DNA from: Limnephilus marmoratus
Taxonomy: Eukaryota; Arthropoda; Insecta; Trichoptera; Limnephilidae
Assembly: GCA_917880885.1 (NCBI GenBank)
Contig: OU862917.1
Coordinates: 23,672,104-23,736,103 of the forward strand
Length of the DNA stretch: 64,000 nt
Reading direction: 5' to 3'
The first letter of the stretch is position 1; each line of letters starts with the position of its first letter. The translations under genes were made by a program, and so were the position numbers. The notes beneath the pieces are model-generated. The model worked only from the letters and a program-made list of their open reading frames with translations. It did no database searches and had not been told where the DNA came from. Below, piece after piece: positions 55,976 through 64,000 of the stretch.

Positions 55976-56394
55976 TTTTTTTTTTACAGTGAATAACCGC
56001 ACAAGAATCTCAACTGCTCCCGTCTGGAGCCAGTGAGACTATGGCATCCCCAATTGGGGTATGTTGTGAGGCTGAAGGTAGTGGGGAGGGGAAGGAGGTG
56101 GGGAAGAGGAAGGTTGGGAAGTACCTGGCTATTCAGATCTGGTCACCAAACACGGCTAAAGCCATTTTCAAGCAACGTTTCAATTCTGAATGGTGGTCTT
56201 ACACCAGGGCGATACTGATAGTATCTTCCACTCTGGAACATGCCGCAAATATACTATATATTATTTTAAATGAATTAATTGTGAAATAACACAAATTAAT
56301 CAAATAAAATTTATTTGCGCATGCCGGGTTTGAACCCGCGACCTCCGGACTGTGAGTCAAGAGTCTTACCCACTGGACTACGGAGGTCTACTGT
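55976..56394 (-). mobile_element. tRNA-derived SINE, copy A
   Basis: The minus-strand 5' end at 56394 reads like a tRNA: box A tagtccagtggg and box B gggttcaaaccc, 30-40 bp apart. An AT-rich middle (tttatttgattaatttgtg) follows, then a GC-richer body and a poly-A end (T-run at 55970-55985). The body matches copy B at 60897-61330 (gataccagt, tggtgaccagatctgaat, gggagcagttgagattcttg). Confidence 0.88.
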
Positions 56395-57639
56395 GTAGAT
56401 ATCAGTTTCTTTCAAGAATTTTCAATAGTCTAGAAAAAGGTCTGAACAATAAGTGCGTCGTACACAGAAATATCTTCAGTAGAATTCATGAGGAAAGATG
56501 GCATAGAAAATTTATTCATGATATGCTCTTATATTTGTCATATTTATTCCTCGTCCTGCATCGCATTTCCAAGTTGTTTCCATGTTATGAATAAAACCTT
56601 ATCATTGCCATGTCTTTCACGTTTCCCCTCCCTACTTTGTAAATTCAGATACCTTCCACGTTGAATAAAAAGTACAGTAAATATTTTGTAGTTAATTATT
56701 TCGATGGTGTCAAAATTTGTTTTTGTTTTTGATTTTTTTATTTAGATTACTTAAATTTTTTCATACATCTAGTAGGAAATATAAAAAAATACAAATTACG
56801 AAGTAATGAAACATTTACAAATACGTTAACCCCTCCGAATTTTCGAGAATATTCGCTTTTGGTGTCTCTAACAAAATGACATTTTACGAAAACTTTTTGT
56901 TATTATCGCTTCACAATTAAAGCTCTATAAATGAAACATTTCTGAACGTAACCGAATAGTAAAAACTGTTTTAGTAAGGTTACAAAATAGGCTTTCAAAT
57001 TATTATATTACAAATAAATATTAGCATTTGTAAATATTAAAATTTAGAACGCAAACATTAAAAATAGGTAAAAATGACTCACGTGATGTTTTTATGTGAA
57101 AACGGTACTAAAATCTTAGATTATGTAAATAACAATACTTATTCTATTGTATATATGTGTAAAAAACACTTTTGTAACCTCACTTTTTTATCATTTCATA
57201 TAAAAATATTTAATAAAAATTTTACATGTGGAGCGCGGTGGAGCCGCCGATAGCAAATTTGCGCGGGTAAATATTTTTGTCAACTACACGACTGACAGCT
57301 GATTCCTGTTATGTATTTCCATAGACAACTTGATAGGGATGTGCAGCATGATCTACTATCGACCTTTTACTTTTTGTTTTAGGGATGTAACTAAAACAAT
57401 AACGGAGTTAAAACAATTTCTATGGAAACACACGCGCTGAAGTATAAACACGCTTATTGTACTTGACTACAGTCCTATTTCTGACGCTTATATCTGCTTA
57501 CGTTGCGGAGGGGTTGAAGAAATAAAGATCACTAGACAAAATTTACAAAATACGTTATATAAGATAACCACATATGTGACTAAAAATAATATTGGTAAGT
57601 ATATTACAAATAAAAAAATATTTTTTACATACGAGTATT
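56395..57639. other. No recognisable gene
   Basis: AT-rich sequence with no supported frame. A short GC-rich patch lies at about 57230-57270. Confidence 0.5.
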
Positions 57640-57857
57640 ATGCACATATCCTATGAAAAGTGCTAAAGACTTGAGGAGCAGACTGTTATAAAGTTTTTGC
57701 CCTTTATAAAACGCGCTATTTTGTGTGCACGAAAGTTTAGTTTTGGGAAGCCTAAAGTCTCCGCGTCTTCTCGTAGGATAATTGTGAACATTTTCTTGAA
57801 ACATAATATTACTCTGCAGATAATTTGGGAGCATATTATTTTTTAGCTTGTATATTA

Positions 57858-58009
57858 GGGAACGTACCCATACTACGTGACCTCTTCGGGGGGGGGGGGT
57901 CTTCAAAATGTCACGCTTGGTACAAATGAGCGGCAGTTTGCTTAGGATTTTGGTCACCGGGGGGGGGGGGAGGGGTTAAAAATTGGTCACGTAGTATGGG
58001 TACGTTCCC
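57858..58009. mobile_element. 152-bp MITE with TTA duplication
   Basis: Perfect inverted ends of at least 25 bp (gggaacgtacccatactacg) flanked by TTA (57855-57857 and 58010-58012). Two long G-runs lie inside near 57890 and 57960. PIF/Harbinger type by the 3-bp TTA. Confidence 0.85.
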
Positions 58010-58482
58010 TTATTGTTAATGTGTTATATATTATATGTTGTTTTGTTGTCATCATATTTAAATTTTGTAACATAATTTTAACTCTAGTAAAAATGTCGCA
58101 TTTTGAAATCAACCTCATTCCTTTATTTTACATAAGCTGTAGTTTGTGTTTTTGGTAGTGTTGGGTAGGACACGATATCAGGATGAGTTTTATAAGGTAC
58201 TCAAATATTCAAATGAGGTGTTGAGGTGTCCCACCTCATTTGAGGTGAGGTGTTACAAAATACTTTCGCTTACAGAGGGGGGGGGGGGGGTGATTGTTTT
58301 TTTTTGTAATACGAAAAATGGATATAAAAAAGGCCTACCCCCTCCCCACCTTCCCAACCTCTGATCCCCTCCCTGCACCCCCCCTCTGATCCCCCCCCCC
58401 CCATGCACCACCCCTCTTATCCCTCCCACTCCTCAGCAACCCCCTCCACCTCATCTCAACACTGCCTCATGCTCCCTCCCTT

Positions 58483-58850
58483 GGGAGCTGTTGGAACTCT
58501 TGTGCGGTATTTACATATAACAATATTTTCGTTAAAAATTTTTTTTGGAGCAGTTGGGACTCTGGTGCTCATAAATTATTGTTTTGTTTATTCACATAAC
58601 AATAATTTACAATAAAAAAAAAATTCACAAAAAAAATTTTTTTGGAGCAGTTGGGACTCTCGTGCTCATAAATTATTGTTTTGTGTATTCACATAACAAT
58701 AGTTCACCACAAAAAAATATTTCAAAAAAAATTTTTTTTGGAGCAGTTGGTACTTTTGTGCGGTATTCACCTAACAATAATTTAGAATAAAAAATAAAAA
58801 ATAAAAATTTCGGAGCAGTTGGGACGCTTCTGCGGTATTCACAATATATG
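58483..58850 (+). repeat. Tandem array, unit about 60-97 bp
   Basis: Five units begin with ggagcagttgggactct or variants at about 58486, 58546, 58643, 58739 and 58808. Each contains ttcacataacaata and an A-rich linker. Units 2 and 3 are nearly the same length (96-97 bp); the first and last are shorter. Confidence 0.82.
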
Positions 58851-58909
58851 AATTGGCTTACCCCATCACCACCTCACGGTTCTAATACAAAAATGTCATA
58901 GAATATACA

Positions 58910-59150
58910 AACACTTCACGCCTCACCACCTCATACATTTGTCCCAAACTATGCGTGACATGACATGTAGTTTAATACATCAACCACCTCACACCTCACC
59001 TCATATTTGTCCCATACGTGACAACGTGACATGACATGTAGTCCAATACACCAACCACCTCACACCTCACCTCATATTTGTCCCGTACATGACATGAATG
59101 TAGTCCAACAAAACAAACCACCTCACACCTCATGTTTGTCCCTCCTTCAA
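58910..59150 (+). repeat. Minisatellite, unit about 70 bp
   Basis: Three to four copies of a unit with gacatgacatgtagt, accacctcacacctca and tcatatttgtccc. The motif cacctca is also scattered between the arrays and the element ends. Confidence 0.8.
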
Positions 59151-59165
59151 ATTTGTCCCCCTTTC

Positions 59166-59170
59166 ATATA

Positions 59171-59204
<34 letters not shown>

Positions 59205-60560
59205 TTTTTTTTAATTGTACAACGGATTTTTTATCCAATTACTGTACAATTTTCTCATTTTGACAGTCTTAACACCTAGGAAGATGATTATTATACAAAA
59301 AAATCTTAAGGCTATCTAAAGAAGAGTTATATATATATCTAGTGTTTCCGATATTTCGTTCAACAGCACCATTCCTCTTGTCATGCTATGCTGTGCTAGA
59401 ACATCTGTTCTGCCGTATGGTATTTTGAACAAGTCGTGTCGACGACTACGGCTGAAATTTTCAGGCACGTATAAGTCATAACACTTCAAGAGGAATGGGC
59501 TGTCAATACGATTATGGATTATGTTAAAACTAAGAATTGCAAGATTTGCATAACGTCTAGTTTCCAAGCTAAATCTATCTGTTGCCTCAAGTAATTCCAC
59601 ATGGTGCATGAATCTCGGGTACGTTCCATTCATCCGCATATAGACTATATATACCTAAGGAACTTTTTCTGAATTTGTTCTAGCATATTAATATATTTAG
59701 CTTGGTGCGGAGTCCACACACCACTAGCATACTCCAGCTTACTTCTTATGACTCCATCGAACATGGCTATCATTGCATCTGGGTCATCAAATTGCTTACA
59801 TATTCTGATGATGAAACCCAGGAGTTTGTAGCACGCTGGAGTGAGCCGTGATATATGATCCGAGAATGTCAGTTTGGGATCAAAGACGATACCGAGATCT
59901 TTAAAGCTATTGACTCGGCATAATGTTTTCCCTTTAATGTTGTATTCAAAAACTATGGGCTTCTGGGAGCGGGTATATGTCATAGTTACACATTTTTTTT
60001 ATATTGAATTCTAATTTGTTTTTTACTGACCATTTTGCAATAGCATCAAGGTCAGATTGCATTTTTAAGCAGTCATAGTAACAGATTATTTCCATCAAAA
60101 GTTTGAGGTCATCTGCAAATAGAAGACATTTGTAATATTTTACACAAACCTGGATGTCATCTATAAGTATAAGGAACAGCAAAGGACCAAGGTTTGAACC
60201 TTGGGGAATACCTGATAACGCCGGGAATTGTTTAGATTCATGTCCATTTATTATTACATATTGACTTATTACATATTGATTAAATAGGACGCGAAGAATA
60301 TAAGTGTTTGTTGATCGAAACCAAGTTTGTACATTTTAAGTAATAAAATATCATGATCAACTCGATCAAAAGCCTTGGCAAAATCCGTATACACTACATC
60401 TGTTTGGTGTCTCGAGTCCAGTCCGACGGCCACCAATCGCGAAAATGTTAACAAATTTGAAACCGTGGATTTTCTTGGCATGAAACCGTGTTGGTTTTCT
60501 CCTAGAAATGGCATAATTTGGTGATGTAATTTCTTGTAAATAATCATTTCAAATATTTTT
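59166..60560 (-). pseudogene. CR1/Jockey-type LINE nested in the hAT-like element
   Basis: On the minus strand: FLGENQHGFMPRKSTVSNLL (RT motif 2a region), VVYTDFAKAFDRVDHDILL (first catalytic Asp), then after frameshifts CLLFADDLKLLMEI (catalytic ADD), FKDLGIVFDPKLTFSDHISR, RSKLEYASGVWTPHQ and a C-terminal LEATDRFSLETRRYANLAIL block. Its 3' end is a long A-run plus (TA)n (59166-59211, seen as T on plus). Most of the RT is present but broken by three or more frameshifts. The endonuclease half is missing. Confidence 0.88.
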
Positions 60561-60896
60561 GGTATGGTTGACAGTACAGTTGTAGTAATACAAAGAAAAA
60601 GAGTTGGTACAAATACATATTGTGAGGTGGGGGGACATTTTACGTGTTTGTATGGGACATTTGAGGTGCCTCTTGTATGAGGTACTCAACACTAGTTTTT
60701 GGGCTTCGTTACATTGGAATAAAACACTAGAACAATAATTTAAATGCAGAGTAACAATAGAATTGTAAACAAGGCGCGTTGTCTTGAGATCCAAGTAATT
60801 TCTGATCCTTTTTAGGAATCCAACTTTTTTAGCAATTTTAATAAAAGAGAAATTATGAACTTCATCTACGTTGTTTCTAAGAAACATTATAAAAGA

Positions 60897-61330
60897 CCTC
60901 GACGACCGGCTTGGAATATGGGTTAGCCTGGGTAAGGCTCTTGAGTCGCAATCCGAAGGTCGCGGGATCGAAACCCGGCGTGAACAAATAAATTTTATTT
61001 GATAAATTTGTGTTTTTTCAAAATTAATTCATTTAAAATAATATATGGTATATTTGCTGCACATTCCAGAGTGGAAGATACTCTCAGTATCGCCCTGGTG
61101 TAAGAGCACCATTCAGAATTGAAACGTTGCTTGAAATGGCTTTAGCCTTGTTTGGTGACCAGATCTGAATAGCCTGGTACTTTCCCACCTTCCTCTTCCC
61201 CAACTACATCCCATCCCCACTACCTACGGCCTCATAACATACCCCAATTAGGGAAGCCATACTTCCACTGGCTCCAGGCGGGAGCAGCTGGGAATCTTGT
61301 GAAAAATAATAATCAAAAACAGCAAAAAAA
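60897..61330 (+). mobile_element. tRNA-derived SINE, copy B
   Basis: Box A-like ggttagcctgggtaagg and box B ggatcgaaaccc lie within the first 90 bp. The AT-rich middle (ttttatttgataaatttgtg) and the body (gagtggaagatactctcagt, tggtgaccagatctgaatag) match copy A in reverse orientation. It ends with gggaatcttgtgaaaaataa and A-rich sequence. Confidence 0.87.
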
Positions 61331-62342
61331 TAATTCACTGTAATTAAGTAAGCAATGTTGTATATAGTTATTTTAGAATGTGGGAAGTAAATTTAGAAAA
61401 AGCTTTTTAGTTTCTCTTTCATCAGGGTTCCCGAAAGAAATATTTAGATTATTTTTAAGTAGTTCTACCGACATATATCACACCTATATTTTTCTGCTAA
61501 GTAAAATAATGACAATAAATTAATGGAGGACTGAATACAATAGTCGCAAATAAAAAGTTTTCAAAGGAAGGGTCGTTAGCAGTCAATAGAGTTCTAGAGT
61601 TTCGCTATGCGGTATAGAACCGGCAAAGGAAGGACGATGGAAGACTGAATGCGGAAAAACGTTTGTAGCAAGACACCATTAAAATAAAATTATTATTATT
61701 TGAATATTTCTACGATAACAACTTTGCATACGTAGGCAACAATCGAGACAATGTGAATTCTGACAGGCCATTTATCAGCGGATTTATTGTAACGCGATCC
61801 TTGTCTTTAGCGTCTCAATGCTGCCTTTAACTTCAAATAATTAATTAATTTAGAAATATGCATTAGCTATCTCCAATAAATTACAGTTATATTCAAAGAG
61901 AACCATTTTATTCAATACACATCCTTTCATCTTACTAAAGGTAGCCGTGCACATATTCTACGCATTAAAAGTTCTTTGGGAGGTAGCTAAGTTACCATGT
62001 CTTATATTTTAGACCATGTACGAATAAAGATTTGACGATAATGGTAATGTAGGTTCAATGAAATAGATTAAGAACCTATTATTTAGAACCACTCACCTGG
62101 TTATAGTAGAATGTATGACAGGGAGTTATTGTGCCACAGTTATCATATAAAAATGTGGAAGATGTGGAGACACCCTGCGAAGGAATGACATTAAATAGGA
62201 TGGGGATATGCTGAGACGCAGGCCTTGCAGAGCAGAAATGTTAGGGCAGGACAAACGACGCAGAAATCGGTGATCAGCATGATACGCTGCGACGCAGGCG
62301 ACACAGCTTAGTTCAGCTTATACCTGTTTGGGCGCTGCTCAT
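61331..62342. other. No recognisable gene
   Basis: AT-rich, with a GC-richer stretch near 62200-62340. I see no frame or repeat end that I can support. Confidence 0.5.
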
Positions 62343-63082
62343 TAAAGGTCGACCGAGATCTCGGTCTCGATCTCGGTCTCGGCATTCTCATCTACAAATT
62401 CTACCGAGAACTCTGTTTCGGTTCTCGGCCATAACTGAGACCGCTGTACAGTATAGGATAATGGGATTCAAATCTACCGCGCGCGTCCACATTCGTCACT
62501 TGTCAGTGCGTGAGAGAGCTGTCGATTGTGATTGGTTGACTGGCAGCGAGGCGGGTTTTATTTATAATCATAATGATAATATCTAGACGCGTTCCACACC
62601 GAAACGCATATTATTTTACAATTCCCTCAATAGAAAATAATCGCAAAGTATGCTTAAATTTTTTTAACACGTTTGTTTCAGTTATTTTACACGTTATAGT
62701 TGTGAAAAAAAATTCACAATGTTTCCTTAAATGGTTAAGATACCTTCTACGAGATTTTTGCTCTATTTTAAACGTGTCGTGTTTTATTAAATATTTTTGC
62801 AATTTTCGCACTAATTTTATCGCTTTAAATATTAGCGCGCTCCTCTAACATTCGTAAGTATATACCTCTCCATCTTCTTCTTTTTGAGCGCGGATGCGGC
62901 GCCTTAAAACGAATTATTATTACATTCTTAAATATACTTTATTATGCAATAATAGCGCATTTTCATTTTTTTTTCACAATTTATATATTCTCGGTCTCGG
63001 CTCTCGGTCTCGGCCGAGATTTTAATTTATTCTCGGTCTCGGTTTCAGCCGAGAACGAAAAACCTGTCTCGGTCGACCCTTA
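62343..63082. mobile_element. 740-bp hAT-like element with TCTCGG-rich ends
   Basis: The ends taaaggtcgaccgaga and, reversed, taagggtcgaccgaga are followed by many ctcggt/accgag motifs (62349-62447 and 62989-63080). Flanks ctgctcat (62335-62342) and ctactcat (63083-63090) match at 7 of 8, an 8-bp duplication. The interior contains the core shared with 25378-25700. Non-coding. Confidence 0.85.
62592..62910 (+). repeat. Core segment shared with 25378-25700
   Basis: See the entry at 25378. The order and orientation of the matching blocks are the same, and similarity stops before either set of terminal repeats. Confidence 0.75.
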
Positions 63083-63477
63083 CTACTCATTTGTGAGAAA
63101 GTCGATTTCCGAGTTAATTAATGATTTACTATTGACTTAAGTATTTCAAAGCGCTAATAGCTGAAAGATCGAGATTCTCGTGTAAATACTGCCCGCCTGC
63201 CCACGTGTCGCGCAAAATCTGCGCCGCGGTCACAACTTGGCGCAGAGCAGAGCAGGCGCGTTTCTGCGCGGCACGTGCCTACCCCGCAGCGTATAATTTA
63301 AAGTGGTTTTCTGCTTTTAGTTTTGGTGTAGCCGCTAATTACCGGATATTAAGAACTGTTGAGCTTAGCCTCATCGTCTCTATTGATATTAATAGGATTT
63401 TTGTTAATTTAAATTGCCTCCGTATGTGTTTTGGTTTAATATTTTATTGTTATGACAATAATAATAATAATAATAAT

Positions 63478-64000
63478 TACCAAAATTGCATACGTCAAAG
63501 AAATTATCTAAATTAATTTCTGAATTAAATAATTTAATTTTACCAACAATAATATTTGACGATATTAGTTTTTTAGATCTTCATACAATAGTGTACGCTA
63601 GTGCTATCACTATATGTAATAAGTTAGGAGTTAAATTAATGTCCTCTGATGATAGATCATATAGTTATAGTAAACCAGAATGGCAGATTAGATTAGAAAA
63701 TGATGTAGTATTTTTAAGAAGTAGTATAGCTAGAGTAATTGAATACAAAAATGGAAATAGAAGTAGGAATATTTTGAGATATGTAGATGAAATTGGGAGA
63801 AAATTTGGTTATAGCATTGGTAGTAATAATAATGAAAATATAATCAATGATTTATTAGATTTATTAAAACAAAAATTAGGTGTAAAAGCTAGTAGATTAA
63901 AAAGATATAATTATACGTATAATAAAAGAAATAATAATAGATTATTTCAGAAAAATGAGAAAATATTTTATTCCAAACTTGACGATAAACAGAATATTAT
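63478..64000 (+). pseudogene. Start region of a retroelement protein, runs off the window
   Basis: The frame is open from just after a TAA (about 63475) to the last base. It reads PEWQIRLENDVVFLRSSIAR, VIEYKNGNRSRNILRYVDEI, LLKQKLGVKASRLKRYNYTY and NEKIFYSKLD. It is lysine/arginine/asparagine-rich and helical. A first Met is at about 63640, but the open frame begins earlier. The EWQ-RLE, KASRLKRY and NEK-FY blocks look like the N-terminal region preceding the RT in LINE proteins of aquatic and arthropod genomes, but I cannot name the clade. It could be intact; the rest lies outside the window. Confidence 0.5.

Larger units (their letters stand above)
58156..60694. mobile_element. hAT-like element carrying tandem arrays and a LINE
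   Basis: Ends TAGTGTTGGGTA (58156) and, reversed, TAGTGTTGAGTA (from 60694), with an exact 8-bp duplication gtttttgg (58148-58155 and 60695-60702). Subterminal gaggtg and cacctc motifs are dense at both sides. Inside are two tandem arrays (58483-58850 and about 58910-59150) and a LINE (59166-60560). No transposase is visible. Confidence 0.87.
57640..60887 (-). pseudogene. LINE RT C-terminus, split by a MITE and a hAT-like element
   Basis: On the minus strand the fragment reads from 60887: FSFIKIAKKVGFLKRIRNYL, TTRLVYNSIVTLHLNYCSSV and CNEAQK up to 60703. The hAT-like element (58156-60694) intervenes. It then continues from 58147 with NKGMRLISKCDIFTR. The MITE (57858-58009) intervenes. Then SLIYKLKNNMLPNYLQSNI, NYPTRRRGDFRLPKTKLS and FYKGQKLYNSL follow, ending near 57640. 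Removing the two insertions leaves one coherent C-terminal LINE frame. Its upstream side meets the SINE at 60897. Confidence 0.85.

Noticed and set aside
56330..56392. Genuine tRNA gene
   Set aside because: A and B boxes are good, but the anticodon arm does not pair properly and the sequence continues into a body shared with a second copy, so it is a SINE head.
58483..58850. CRISPR-like array
   Set aside because: Units are 60-97 bp with diverged repeats and no unique spacers of constant length; it is a minisatellite inside a hAT-like element.

Overview
The window looks like transposon-packed intergenic DNA from a large arthropod genome, most likely an insect. It is AT-rich. It carries BEL/Pao, copia and gypsy LTR elements, an RTE LINE, many 5'-truncated Jockey/CR1/I-type LINEs, a mariner, hAT-like elements, Helitrons with insect-type ends, a tRNA-derived SINE and many foldback MITEs. 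I recognise no host protein-coding gene, no genuine tRNA or rRNA gene and no CRISPR array. The species cannot be fixed from the sequence.

0-3.6 kb holds a small MITE (757-899) and a decayed LINE. 3.6-18.6 kb is one old copia element on the minus strand: 131-bp LTRs, TSD ttaca, and a primer site matching the anticodon arm of initiator tRNA-Met. It is opened by three later insertions: an intact RTE LINE (4357-7421, 11-bp TSD), a truncated LINE (about 7443-8654) and a BEL/Pao element (9141-15957). The BEL long repeats contain about 120 bp of copia pol coding sequence, and the BEL joins copia without a target duplication. This is the most unusual structure in the window.

18.6-35.5 kb is a field of smaller elements: a 554-bp foldback (18661-19214), a MITE with perfect 31-bp inverted repeats (20097-20513), a four-copy retroposon family here called X, two Helitrons (23180-23862 and 30130-30902), a hAT-like element with a nested LINE (25150-27609), a 279-bp hAT MITE (27820-28098) inside a dispersed repeat here called Y, and a LINE inserted in a copy of X (34133-35367). 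35.5-42.6 kb is LINE tails, hAT remnants and unrecognised AT-rich DNA.

42.6-47.3 kb is a very young gypsy element (280-bp LTRs with about one mismatch) whose reverse transcriptase/RNase H region is missing and partly occupied by a degenerate tandem repeat. It is followed by a decayed RTE copy and a 200-bp foldback. 51.2-52.2 kb is a TIR element with a PIF/Harbinger-type MITE inside it. 54.1-55.4 kb is an internally deleted mariner. 57.6-60.9 kb is a four-deep nest: a LINE is split by a small MITE and by a hAT-like element, and the hAT-like element carries tandem arrays and a second LINE. Two copies of one tRNA-derived SINE lie at 55976-56394 and 60897-61330. 62343-63082 is a hAT-like element that shares its core with the one at 25150. 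The last 500 bases are the open 5' part of another retroelement reading frame that runs off the window.

Nothing here acts as a pathway. The elements relate by insertion order, and only the RTE LINE looks intact enough to encode a working protein. Identities, mismatch counts and boundaries were read by eye.
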